Below are positions 8,263 through 16,232 of a stretch of 44,081 bases of DNA, one piece after another. Within the stretch, counting starts at the first letter, position 1. Each line of letters begins with the position of its first letter. Under the pieces are notes generated by a model. The model was not told the origin of the DNA. It made no database searches and worked only from the letters and a program-made list of their open reading frames with translations. The stretch comes from Leptospira ilyithenensis (lineage in GTDB: Bacteria > Spirochaetota > Leptospiria > Leptospirales > Leptospiraceae). The stretch spans positions 1-44,081 of the forward strand of contig NZ_RQHV01000014.1 of assembly GCF_004771005.1 (NCBI RefSeq), written 5' to 3'. The translations under genes and the position numbers were made by a program.

Positions 8263-8447
8263 TATTTTGTATTCTTTGCTTTCTGTTCTAAAAGGGAAAG
8301 GTGTTTTTTTGGAAGTTTCTGTCCGGGGACAAATTCATTTTGATTATTATTTTCCCGAATTTGTTCCACAATATTGGAAAATCCCAGTTTCGTTGCATTT
8401 ATCATTTGTTTGCTGTTATAGTAGGTTCCCGCAATTTCGGAAACCAC
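8262..8447 (-). CDS. possible small protein coupled to DUF2237
   Basis: 61-codon frame with GTG start at 8447 and product ending LLEQKAKNTK. Its stop overlaps the ATG of the DUF2237 gene (TAATG), the usual geometry of translational coupling. Composition looks protein-like (for example MINATKLGFSNIVEQIREN), but no family is recognised. An in-frame stop lies immediately before the GTG, so it may be the 3' remnant of a longer gene or a chance ORF. Confidence 0.35.
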   Translation of the reverse strand: MVSEIAGTYYNSKQMINATKLGFSNIVEQIRENNNQNEFVPGQKLPKKHLSLLEQKAKNTK

Positions 8448-8755
8448 CTAGGTATGATTGTAGCGCGACAACATATGAAAACTATAAAGTCATCAGTTCT
8501 TATAAAGGAGGATGGGAGGAGGCACATTTCATACCAGACATCTCAAAGAATACGAGCTAAGAAGTTCGGCGAATCCTGGTTGGGAACTTCCAGAGCGCAC
8601 AGATCCTATTCATCAAGTGTAAATAGCTTTTTAGGTTATGGATCAGCTAGTGGGCGTTTTGCTCCCAAATAAATCCGTTTCTATTTTATATTATCTTTTG
8701 CCTTGCTATTTTCCATTTCCAATTCAGGATTGTCGAAAAATTCAAGGTGACCAAA
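8448..8755. other. 308-bp intergenic stretch without a convincing gene
   Basis: Plus-strand frames cross this region (up to 8672) but have atypical composition and no recognised motif. A strong purine-rich run, aaaggagg, occurs at 8504-8511 directly against an ATG opening a 36-codon frame. The spacing is too short for a normal ribosome site. The 3' end must hold the promoter of the small lipoprotein gene starting at 8756; I cannot place it with confidence. Confidence 0.4.
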
Positions 8756-9142
8756 ATGAAAACAAAATGCTTAATTTTATTTGTAGTGATTAGTATGTCA
8801 AACTGCGTTCTGTTGAATCCGGTAGGACTCAACATAGATCGTGAAAAAGGCAGCGAAGCGGCGTCTCGCATTCGTGAAGCTGCGATTACAATTGATCTAA
8901 TCAACACACTTGCAGCTACAGGTGGAAGAGCTGCGGGGATCAGTATACTAAGTTTGATCGCAGATGATATCGCAGGCATTGATGCGGCAAAATACTACGT
9001 GAAGTCCGACGTGGATACTTGCGTAAATGATATCAAAGGTCTCACAGGATTTGTATTGGGCTCCACAATCGCAAATCTCATCTCCTGCAAAAATTTAAAA
9101 ACAGACGGCTATCTTACAGGAGATCCTCTTCCGAAACTCTAA
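8756..9142 (+). CDS. small Leptospira-type lipoprotein
   Basis: 128 aa. The ATG at 8756 is preferred over a GTG at 8747 because the aaggtg run lies at proper ribosome-binding distance before it. The N-terminus is a lipoprotein signal (LILFVVISMSNC, Cys lipidated). The mature part starts VLLNPVGLNIDREKGSEAASRI, has an alanine/glycine-rich centre and two further Cys (DTCVND, ISCKNL) that could form a disulfide. It resembles the Leptospira lipoprotein family catalogued as TIGR04452. I recall this from pattern, not from a search. Function unknown. Confidence 0.8.
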   Translation: MKTKCLILFVVISMSNCVLLNPVGLNIDREKGSEAASRIREAAITIDLINTLAATGGRAAGISILSLIADDIAGIDAAKYYVKSDVDTCVNDIKGLTGFVLGSTIANLISCKNLKTDGYLTGDPLPKL

Positions 9143-9151
9143 ACTTTCCAA

Positions 9152-9191
9152 AATGTAAAGGCTCTTAGTCTTACCCAAGGGCCTTTACATT
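9152..9191. terminator. bidirectional hairpin shared by convergent genes
   Basis: Perfect 11-bp inverted repeat, aatgtaaaggc (9152-9162) and gcctttacatt (9181-9191), with an 18-nt loop. It lies after the lipoprotein gene and covers the last codons and stop of the convergent MFS gene (stop at 9171). There is no clean T-run on either side, so efficiency is uncertain. Confidence 0.5.
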
Positions 9192-10391
9192 CACTTCTAC
9201 TTTTCTCTTAGCTCCCAAACCGTGATAGATAGCCAAACTGACAAGCGCACACACTGCCATCGGTGCAGCCATAGGCAAAGCACTGTCAATATGAAAGTAT
9301 CCTACTCCCGCAGTCGCTACGGAACCGATAAACATTTGTAAAAATCCTAAAAATGCGGAAGCGCTTCCCACATTGGATGTGAAATGTTGCAAGGCGAGAG
9401 CATTGGCATTGGGAGGAATACATCCTGCAAAAAACAAAAAGAAATACAATGGCGCCAAATAAAAGTAAGGTGAAACTGACAAAAGAAATACCGATCCGAG
9501 TAACAAAACCCCCGACACCGCCAAACAAAAAGAAGCGGTGGAAATGATTTGATCCGAAGTATATCTGGACAATAGAATCCGACCTACTTGACTACCCAAA
9601 AGAAATCCCGAAGTGTTGACGGCAAAAACAATTCCGAACTGGCCGGGGGTAAATCCCATCAAATGGATGATTACAAAAGGCGAACCTGCAACGTAACAAA
9701 ATAATCCCGCCAATGTGAAACTACCAGCTAACGCATATCTTAAAAAAATTCTATCTTTAGAAACAAAAATATATTTTCCCAAAATGACATTCGGCTTTAA
9801 AGATACGCTTGTATCGGGACCGACTACAGTCGGAAGAAAGGCGACGACCCAGAAAAAAAGCATCACCGAAAACAAAGCGAGTACAAGAAAAATAAACTGC
9901 CATCCGAAGGACGCAACAAATATACCTCCAAGGGTCGGAGCGACCATCGGCGCCACTCCCATGATCAGGATCAAAAGAGAAAACACTCTCGCCGTTCGGT
10001 CCGCAGGGAAAACATCTCTGACGATTGTATTTGCCGCAACCATCCCCACACAACCACCTAACCCTTGCAAAAGTCTGATCCAGATAAGAGAATCTATATT
10101 AGGAGCGACAGAACATCCGATTGATGCGAGTGCGTAAAGAAAAATTCCGACGAGGAGAGGTTTCTTTCTGCCGAAACGGTCAATCAGCGGGCCATAAAAC
10201 AATTGGCCGACTGCAATCCCTGCAAAATAGAAAGTTAAGGAAAGTTCCACCTTGGCGATATCCGTCTTAAAATATTCCGTAATCGCAGGAAAGCTGGGCA
10301 AATACATATCAATCGAAAAGGGAGCAATTGCTGTCAATGCCCCCAAAAGAAAGATCAAAAGGGTTTCTTGTTTTTTGGTAAGTTCTTTCAT
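9171..10391 (-). CDS. Bcr/CflA-family MFS drug efflux transporter
   Basis: 406 aa with 12 predicted membrane helices. The ATG at 10391 (MKELTKKQETLLIFLLGAL) is chosen; longer frames run into the upstream gene. Family features include APFSIDMYLPSFP in helix 1, the cytoplasmic loop motif GPLIDRFGRKKPLLVG, and LQGLGGCVGMVAANTIVRDVFP in helix 4. These proteins export drugs and metabolites by proton antiport. It follows the Old Yellow Enzyme gene by 55 bp on the same strand, so the pair probably forms a detoxification operon (reduce, then export). Confidence 0.92.
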   Translation of the reverse strand: MKELTKKQETLLIFLLGALTAIAPFSIDMYLPSFPAITEYFKTDIAKVELSLTFYFAGIAVGQLFYGPLIDRFGRKKPLLVGIFLYALASIGCSVAPNIDSLIWIRLLQGLGGCVGMVAANTIVRDVFPADRTARVFSLLILIMGVAPMVAPTLGGIFVASFGWQFIFLVLALFSVMLFFWVVAFLPTVVGPDTSVSLKPNVILGKYIFVSKDRIFLRYALAGSFTLAGLFCYVAGSPFVIIHLMGFTPGQFGIVFAVNTSGFLLGSQVGRILLSRYTSDQIISTASFCLAVSGVLLLGSVFLLSVSPYFYLAPLYFFLFFAGCIPPNANALALQHFTSNVGSASAFLGFLQMFIGSVATAGVGYFHIDSALPMAAPMAVCALVSLAIYHGLGAKRKVEVNVKALG

Positions 10392-10446
10392 ACTTTGTGT
10401 TTTATCAGTTTCAAATTCCCCAACCGGTGTGGTTTCATTCCTTATG

Positions 10447-11499
10447 TTAGGAATGGAATGGATAATCGGTATAACCTTCCGAACCCTTTGCATAAATAGT
10501 AGCACTATTCAGTTCATTCAAAGGAAGATTTTCCTTAAAACGTCTCACTAGATCCGGGTTTGATATAAAAAATGTTCCGAAAGCCACAGCATCTGATTTT
10601 CCGTTCGTAATAAAATCCGTCGCAGTTTCTTTTGTGAATTTTTCGTTTGCGATGTAAATACCACCAAACTGTTGTTTTATTTCATTACCGAAATGCCCGT
10701 CCCCCACATAATCGCGGGTACAGATAAATGCGACTTTTCGTTTATTCAATTCTTTTGCCACATAAGAAAATGTTTCCTTGATACGGGAGTCTCCCATGGA
10801 ATGAGCATCTCCCTTAGGAGCAAGATGAACACCGACTCTTCCGGCTCCCCAAACGGATACGACCGCATCCACTACTTCCAAAAGCAGTCTGGCTCTATTT
10901 TCCAAAGTGCCGCCGTATATATCGGTTCTATGATTGGAAACATCTTGCAAAAACTGATCCAACAGATAACCGTTGGCACCGTGGATTTCCACTCCGTCAA
11001 AACCAGCTAACTTTGCATTGTCGGCACCTTTACGGTACAACTCGATGATTTCCGAAATTTCATCCAATTCCAAAGCCCGAGGGGTTTCGTATTTTTTCTT
11101 AGGACGAATGTGACTTAGATAACCTTCCGGAGCGATGGCACTGGGAGCAACTGGAGATCTTCCATCCAAATAAACCGGATCGGAAATTCTCCCTACATGC
11201 CAAAGCTGGAGTAGTATCTTTCCCCCCTTAGCATGAACAGCGTCCGTGATTTTTTTCCAAGCTTGCGTTTGTTCCTCGGACCAAATTCCCGGAGTATCGG
11301 GATAACCGACTCCCATAGGAGTCACTGAGGTAGCTTCCGTAATGATCATTCCTGCAGAAGCTCTTTGCGAATAATACTCAGCCATAAGGGAATTGGGGAT
11401 TCTATTGTCTTCGGCCCGACAGCGAGTCATGGGGGCCATAATGATTCGATTGGAAAGTTCCAATTCTCCGATTTTAACGGGATCAAATAATGTAGTCAT
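10447..11499 (-). CDS. Old Yellow Enzyme family alkene reductase (NemA-like)
   Basis: 350 aa, starting at the ATG at 11499 (MTTLFDPVKIG). It is an FMN-dependent TIM-barrel ene-reductase using NAD(P)H to reduce electrophilic alkenes, quinones or nitro-compounds in the cytoplasm. Motifs seen are LSNRIIMAPMTRCRA, QLWHVGRISDP, the substrate-binding HGANGYLLDQFLQ, and DIYGGTLENRARLLLE. The phosphate-binding strand reads GVHLAPKGDAHSMGDS, a variant of the usual RLSP. A large nested palindrome sits 15 bp upstream, so repression by a small-molecule-responsive regulator encoded elsewhere is likely. Confidence 0.92.
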   Translation of the reverse strand: MTTLFDPVKIGELELSNRIIMAPMTRCRAEDNRIPNSLMAEYYSQRASAGMIITEATSVTPMGVGYPDTPGIWSEEQTQAWKKITDAVHAKGGKILLQLWHVGRISDPVYLDGRSPVAPSAIAPEGYLSHIRPKKKYETPRALELDEISEIIELYRKGADNAKLAGFDGVEIHGANGYLLDQFLQDVSNHRTDIYGGTLENRARLLLEVVDAVVSVWGAGRVGVHLAPKGDAHSMGDSRIKETFSYVAKELNKRKVAFICTRDYVGDGHFGNEIKQQFGGIYIANEKFTKETATDFITNGKSDAVAFGTFFISNPDLVRRFKENLPLNELNSATIYAKGSEGYTDYPFHS

Positions 11500-11514
11500 T
11501 CTTAAGTCCAAACC

Positions 11515-11553
11515 TTAGTTCAATACTTCAATATTATTGAAATAATGAACTAA
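11515..11553 (-). promoter_or_regulatory. nested palindromic operator of the OYE-efflux operon
   Basis: A 39-bp imperfect palindrome with outer arms ttagttca / tgaactaa and a perfect 15-bp core ttcaatattattgaa. It ends 15 bp before the reductase start codon, overlapping where the promoter or transcript start should be. Size and symmetry suit a dimeric TetR, MarR or HxlR-type repressor; no regulator gene lies beside it. Confidence 0.6.
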
Positions 11554-11642
11554 TACAAAAAAAATAACCAGGGAGATTTCCACAACCGGATTTTTAAGGA
11601 TTTGTCATTTCTTTTTTAACGATTTAAGGAAAGGATAGGGAT

Positions 11643-11728
11643 AAAAAAAAAGGAAGATCGAACAACAATGGCGAAGTAAGCTATGCCCCGGTTCGATCTT
11701 CCCATCAAAAGATTTGGTTGGAAAGCCT
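11643..11728 (-). ncRNA. candidate small RNA or attenuated leader with intrinsic terminator
   Basis: On the minus strand a perfect 12-bp stem, ggaagatcgaac paired with gttcgatcttcc (11652-11702), is followed at once by nine T (11643-11651). This is a textbook intrinsic terminator, yet no minus-strand gene lies upstream. A consensus -35 box TTGACA (11763-11758) and a weak -10 TATTTT (11740-11735) with a 17-nt spacer would start an RNA near 11728, giving about 86 nt. It could be a free small RNA or the leader of the OYE-efflux operon 140 bp downstream. Confidence 0.45.
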
Positions 11729-11800
11729 GAGGACAAAATACTATACATATATATACTTGTCAAATGATTATTCAAAAAATCCTTCTCTTTTTTTAAAATC

Positions 11801-11827
11801 CGTCACAGAAAACTTTCCCGATTCGTC
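11801..11827 (+). promoter_or_regulatory. ECF41-type sigma factor promoter
   Basis: Contains cgtcaca (11801-11807), a 16-nt spacer, then cgtc (11824-11827), 22 bp before the ATG of the oxidoreductase gene. The published ECF41 consensus, as I recall it, is TGTCACA, 16 nt, CGTC; here only the first base differs. The operon encodes an ECF41-type sigma factor as its second gene, so autoregulation is the simplest reading. Confidence 0.7.
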
Positions 11828-11848
11828 CTCTTTGTAACAGGAGAAAAT

Positions 11849-12985
11849 ATGGAATCCAGAAAAACAGTTATCATTGCAGGAGGGGGTTATGCAGGGATCA
11901 TCGCAGCAAACCGGTTGGCCAGAAAAAAGCTCCCGATCCAAATCATCTTAATAACGGCAGAAAACGAATTTCATGAAAGGATTCGCAATCACCAAGTACT
12001 TTGCGGGACTTTGGCAAAGACATATTCAACAAAATCCTTATTGCACAAAAAGGTAGAACTCAAGATCGCCAAAATCACAAAAATCAACTCCGTATCGAAA
12101 GAGGTTTTTTTGAGTGATAATAAAAAGCTGAATTATAATTATCTTATTTATGCGTTAGGTGTTCAAAAGAAAACGAATGAGGCTTTACCGGATACTTATA
12201 TCTCTATTGCGGAAAAAACCGATTGCATCCGTATGGCTAGTACGTTACAGGCAATGATCAGACCGAAGATCACAATCCTAGGAGCGGGTCTCAGTGGAAT
12301 TGAAACAGTAGCGGAACTTGCGGAAACATTTCCGGCAGCGGATCTTTCTTTGGTTGATTCGGGAAAACTTGGCGCGGGATTTTCAGAACCCGCTTCCGAT
12401 TGGATGAAAGGTTATGTTGCAAAACATAAGATCAATCTAATGGAAGATTCCTATATTCAATCTTTCGAAACCAATTCACTGATTACAAAATCCGGCAAAA
12501 AAATAGAACATGATATATGCATTCTTTCCAACGGACTTGTAGCGTCTCCCGTCGGCGTGGAATCAGGACTGCCCGCAAATGAAATCGGTCAATTGTTAGT
12601 GAATGGGTATCTGGAATTAAATCAAACACCCGATGTATTTGTTGCGGGAGATGCAGCCAAAGTAGTTTCCGGAGACCACGATCATTTACGGATGGCATGT
12701 GCCACCGCTCTTCCTATGGGAATTTATGCCGCAGAAAGATTGGCTTATACCTTGGGGGCAAAGTCAAAGTTAGGTGAAAAAGAGTTTAAGCTTTCCTATC
12801 TGGGACGAAATGTAAGTTTGGGAAGAAAAAACGGAGTGATTCAACCTTCCTTGTCGGACGACACTCCTTACGGAAAGGTTTGGAAATCCAAAATGGCCGC
12901 CTTTATCAAGGAAACTATTTGCAAGCTCACGATACTTTCCTTTAGATTGGAAAAATATGCGGACGTTTATGTATGGAAAGGTTAG
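11849..12985 (+). CDS. FAD/NAD(P)-dependent pyridine nucleotide-disulfide-type oxidoreductase
   Basis: 378 aa, ATG at 11849 with ribosome site caggaga. It has two Rossmann folds: FAD-binding VIIAGGGYAGIIAANRLA at residues 7-24, and NAD(P)-binding ITILGAGLSGIETVAELAE near 145. The FAD-closing motif is TPDVFVAGDAA. The order resembles type II NADH dehydrogenase and AIF/FSP1-like quinone reductases, but the exact acceptor is not evident. It overlaps the sigma factor gene by 13 bp. Oxidoreductases are typical partners of ECF41 sigma factors, so this is probably the sigma factor's target. Confidence 0.85.
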   Translation: MESRKTVIIAGGGYAGIIAANRLARKKLPIQIILITAENEFHERIRNHQVLCGTLAKTYSTKSLLHKKVELKIAKITKINSVSKEVFLSDNKKLNYNYLIYALGVQKKTNEALPDTYISIAEKTDCIRMASTLQAMIRPKITILGAGLSGIETVAELAETFPAADLSLVDSGKLGAGFSEPASDWMKGYVAKHKINLMEDSYIQSFETNSLITKSGKKIEHDICILSNGLVASPVGVESGLPANEIGQLLVNGYLELNQTPDVFVAGDAAKVVSGDHDHLRMACATALPMGIYAAERLAYTLGAKSKLGEKEFKLSYLGRNVSLGRKNGVIQPSLSDDTPYGKVWKSKMAAFIKETICKLTILSFRLEKYADVYVWKG

Positions 12986-13959
12986 ATCAATTTTTAGAAC
13001 ATAAAGGTCTGGTATTCGGGATCGCCTATCGCATGACAGGTTCTTTTACGGATGCGGAAGACATTGTACAAGAAACCTTCCTTAGATGGTCCAAGGCGAA
13101 AGACCAATTGATCCGTTCTCCCAAAGCGTTTCTTTCCACAATCGCCACAAGACTTTCTCTGGATACGATCAGAAAGACCAAAAGAAAAAAAGAAACCTAT
13201 ATCGGTCCTTGGCTTCCCGAACCGATCCCTACGAACAGTGAAGAAGAAATAGATCCGGATACTCTGGATCTTGCTTTCCTCCATCTATTGGAAAAATTAA
13301 ACCCAGTGGAAAGAGCTGTCTTTCTGTTACGCGAATCCTTTTCTTTGGATTATGAAATCATTTCGAAATCGGTAGGCAAAAAACAGGATGCCTGCAGACA
13401 AATTTTAAAACGGGCAAAAGAAAATCTTCGTTCCGAAAAAAAGAAATTCAGCCCGAGCCTCGAATCCAAAAATGTATTGATTCATAAATTTTTACTGGCT
13501 TCCTCGCAAGGCGATCCGGAACTGATTTTGCCTTTGTTAAGAGAAGACATAGTGGTTTGGAGCGACGGGGGAGGAAAATTACACGCAGCAAGAATTCCTA
13601 TCACGGGAAAACCAAGAGTCGCGGCATTTTTAATCAAAACCAGAACACATAAACATTATAAAAATGTGGAATACTACCTAACCCGATCCAACAGTACAAA
13701 TTGTATCATTGCATATCAAAAAAATCAGGCGATCGCTCTGCGTTCCTTTACAGTAGAGGAAAAAGGAATCTCAAAAATCCATACAATTCTAAATCCGGAA
13801 AAACTAAAAGCATTCGAAAACAAACAAGGGTTAATTGATGATGGGAAATTGATTCCGTTGAGTCTTTTTCTTTTGTTTCCCAAAAAGAACTTTTTCGGAA
13901 AACCGATTCCCGTTTGGGCCAAACCTCTGGCCAATGTAATCAAATGGATATTTGCCTGA
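12973..13959 (+). CDS. ECF41-type RNA polymerase sigma factor with SnoaL-like C-terminal domain
   Basis: 328 aa, longer than ordinary ECF sigma factors. Region 2 (about residues 10-72: GLVFGIAYRMTGSFTDAEDIVQETFLRW) and region 4 (about 100-150: LNPVERAVFLLRESFSLDYEIIS) are followed by a NTF2/SnoaL-like extension. ECF41 signatures are seen: YIGPWLPEP in the linker (76-84), DGGGK (198-202), and NPEKL (274-278, cf. NPDKL). In this group the C-terminal domain replaces a separate anti-sigma factor and tunes activity. It is co-transcribed with the oxidoreductase, and a matching promoter lies in front of the operon. Confidence 0.92.
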   Translation: MERLDQFLEHKGLVFGIAYRMTGSFTDAEDIVQETFLRWSKAKDQLIRSPKAFLSTIATRLSLDTIRKTKRKKETYIGPWLPEPIPTNSEEEIDPDTLDLAFLHLLEKLNPVERAVFLLRESFSLDYEIISKSVGKKQDACRQILKRAKENLRSEKKKFSPSLESKNVLIHKFLLASSQGDPELILPLLREDIVVWSDGGGKLHAARIPITGKPRVAAFLIKTRTHKHYKNVEYYLTRSNSTNCIIAYQKNQAIALRSFTVEEKGISKIHTILNPEKLKAFENKQGLIDDGKLIPLSLFLLFPKKNFFGKPIPVWAKPLANVIKWIFA

Positions 13960-13961
13960 TT

Positions 13962-15182
13962 TTAGTTTTTACCTACTTCAAAGTTCAAAGTTTTACGAAG
14001 TTGGTCATCTACTTTGACTTCGGCCTTCCAGTTGCCTTGAAAATAAGGAGACTTTACAAGTTCAAAGTATTTTCCTTCAAACACGGTATCCAATCTTGAT
14101 TTCCATTCCAACATAAACGGCCGAACAGCTCCGTCCAATTTTGTCACGGATACTTCTATCTTATGTTCTCCCGGTTGGATGAAATCCAAAGACACGATCA
14201 CGGACTCACCCAATTTGAAATTTTCCGAACCACAGGCAGTTCTTTCACCCTTAAGACTCAACTTGCAAAGTACGATGTCCTCGTCTAAAATAAAATCTGT
14301 GGGTCTCGGCTCGCCCGGTTTCGGTTTCCAATAAACGAAATATTCCTTAAGGGTATCTCTTTCCCCGTTTTGTGTTCTGAACACGGTCGGAACCGTAGTG
14401 ACTTCGAACTTTTTGTTCGGCTTATGCACTTCAAAATGCAAATGAGGACCTTGCGTATAACCGGTATTACCCGAATATCCGATCAGTTGTCCGCCGGAGA
14501 CCTTGTCACCTACACGAACAACCACACCACCTTTGTTCAAATGGGCGTAATTGGCTATGGTGCCGTCTTCCTGCTGAATGGTGATAAAATTCGCCTTGGT
14601 CCAAAGATCAGGACGGAATCCTCCTTCCGTAAATTTACTTTCGAGAGCGACAACATAACCTTCCCTTGCCGCCAGAATAGGAGTGCCTATAGGCATTGTA
14701 AAATCAACAGCATAAGCAAACTGACCCTGATGAGTCACCTTACCATTATAAGCTTGTCCTATCCGGATTCTTTTACCGTCTTCAAAAGGAAGTTCGTAAA
14801 CCGCAGTGTCATCATGAATGCTGTCCCAATCTCCCGGTCGCACTCTATATCCGAAAGAGCGATAGTGGTACTTTCCTTTTTCTTTGAAAGTAAACTTGGT
14901 GATAAAATTTTCTTCCGTTCCTTTTACCACTGTGAAAAGAGGAAACTCAAGATCGGATTCCAGATTAGTAATATTTGCTTCTATCTTAAGGGAGTTTCTG
15001 GTCCAAGGATTTGCATTCTTATTTTTAACTTTGAGCTCTATGCCGTTTTCGGTTTCCACTTCGATAATGCAAACCCATTCCCCCGCACAACTTTCAGTCC
15101 TATTGGTTTGAGAAAAAAGCCCGTTTAAAAAAAACAGATAAAAGAGTAATAAGAATGAGTTAGAGTATATGTATTTTTTCAT
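13962..15182 (-). CDS. secreted M23 (LytM-type) peptidase-domain protein
   Basis: 406 aa, ATG at 15182 (MKKYIYSNSF) giving a clean signal peptide (LLLFYLFFLNGLFSQ). An N-terminal beta domain (about residues 30-135) precedes the M23 domain (about 140-255). Zinc-ligand motifs are present: H151 and D160 (THQGQFAYAVDF) and HLHFE (H247, H249), so it is likely an active peptidoglycan endopeptidase or an amidase activator in the periplasm. A further beta-rich C-terminal region extends to the end. It is convergent with the sigma factor gene, 2 bp apart. Confidence 0.88.
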   Translation of the reverse strand: MKKYIYSNSFLLLFYLFFLNGLFSQTNRTESCAGEWVCIIEVETENGIELKVKNKNANPWTRNSLKIEANITNLESDLEFPLFTVVKGTEENFITKFTFKEKGKYHYRSFGYRVRPGDWDSIHDDTAVYELPFEDGKRIRIGQAYNGKVTHQGQFAYAVDFTMPIGTPILAAREGYVVALESKFTEGGFRPDLWTKANFITIQQEDGTIANYAHLNKGGVVVRVGDKVSGGQLIGYSGNTGYTQGPHLHFEVHKPNKKFEVTTVPTVFRTQNGERDTLKEYFVYWKPKPGEPRPTDFILDEDIVLCKLSLKGERTACGSENFKLGESVIVSLDFIQPGEHKIEVSVTKLDGAVRPFMLEWKSRLDTVFEGKYFELVKSPYFQGNWKAEVKVDDQLRKTLNFEVGKN

Positions 15183-15494
15183 TTTTCTTTTCTGGTTTGG
15201 AATCGCATTTTCCAAGGCATCTCCGCTTAATTTGGAAAGGATCCAAATTCCTTTCATTTTCTCCAAAATCCTCTCGTCAACCGGTATGTATATCAGTAAT
15301 CAACTGATCATTTACAGTTCCGACAAATGCCGGTTTGTGGAAGGAAACATGTATATCTTTTGTTCTCCGAAAAAATCAAAGAACAAAAAGACAATGGTTA
15401 TCCTCTTAATCAAGATTTCAGGAGACAATACATTTTCTTCAAATTTTAAAATCCTGGCTGACATAAATTCGGAAATAAACATTTCTATAGATTT
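15183..15494. other. 312-bp divergent intergenic region
   Basis: Lies between the M23 peptidase (minus) and the GST-like gene (plus) and must carry both promoters. It contains an inverted repeat, ttttgttct / agaacaaaa, around 15358-15396, with a 15-nt loop. Short frames on both strands show no coding character. I cannot assign individual promoter boxes. Confidence 0.4.
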
Positions 15495-16232
15495 ATGAAA
15501 CCTGTTTTGTATACTTTCCCAATTTCCCATTTTTCGGAAAAAGCCCGCTGGGCGCTTGACATTGCGGCTTATGATTACGAATTAAATCCTCTTGTACCGG
15601 GACAACATGTTACTTTTTTAAAACAGATCGTTTCCGATGCATACGTTCCCATTTTAAAAGACGGTGATTCCATCACCCAAGGATCGGATGCCATTCTGGA
15701 TCTAGTGGATACGAAAGCATTCAACTCTCCCTCTACAGCGGAAGAGAAAGAATGGGAAACAAAAATCAATATTGAAATCGGAAAAACCTTACAAACAATC
15801 TTATACAGTTTCATATTGGATTATCCTGAAATCGTAGGAAAATTGTTTCAACTGACTCCGCCCAAAAAAGAAGACAAAGTTGTGATTCCCGAACATTTCG
15901 ACCTGATCGCAATGGTGACCCGCAGAAGATACAAAATCACACCGAAGAACGTTGATATTGCAAAACAAAGTTTTTCCGACCTGGCAAAGGAAATGCAATC
16001 CATATATGCAAAATCAAAATTCTTCAACGGAACTTCTTTCGGTCGCGTAGATCTAACAATCGCTAGTTTGACATCTGCATTTGCACTTGCAGATGAATAC
16101 CCCGGTTCTCCCTGGTTTCGTGCAGTGGATATGCCGGAGAGTTTTGATTCCTGGAAGGATTCCTTGGGAATAGAACCGTTATTGGAAAAGGTAAGAGAAT
16201 TTTATAAAGAATTCCGAACCCAATCCAAATAA
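15495..16232 (+). CDS. glutathione S-transferase family protein
   Basis: 245 aa, ATG at 15495. The thioredoxin-like N-terminal domain has LYTFPISHFSEKARWALDIA, with Ser14 or Tyr6 as possible catalytic residues, then YVPILKDGDSITQGSDAILDLVD, the cis-Pro and glutathione gamma-Glu (QGSDAI) motif of GSTs. An all-helical C-terminal domain follows, with FGRVDLTIASL. Spirochaetes may use other low-molecular-weight thiols, so the cofactor is uncertain. The 3' end overlaps the convergent cutA gene by 31 bp. Confidence 0.85.
   Translation: MKPVLYTFPISHFSEKARWALDIAAYDYELNPLVPGQHVTFLKQIVSDAYVPILKDGDSITQGSDAILDLVDTKAFNSPSTAEEKEWETKINIEIGKTLQTILYSFILDYPEIVGKLFQLTPPKKEDKVVIPEHFDLIAMVTRRRYKITPKNVDIAKQSFSDLAKEMQSIYAKSKFFNGTSFGRVDLTIASLTSAFALADEYPGSPWFRAVDMPESFDSWKDSLGIEPLLEKVREFYKEFRTQSK

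Noticed and set aside
8301..8672. Plus-strand frame of 123 codons.
   Set aside because: It is antisense to the small ORF before DUF2237 in its first part, has atypical composition and no motif.
11652..11702. T-arm-like sequence ggttcgatc, considered as part of a tRNA.
   Set aside because: It is one arm of the 12-bp inverted repeat, and no acceptor, D or anticodon arm can be drawn.
15312..15530. Minus-strand frame of 72 codons upstream of and into the GST gene.
   Set aside because: It overlaps the start of a well-supported gene on the other strand and has no motif.
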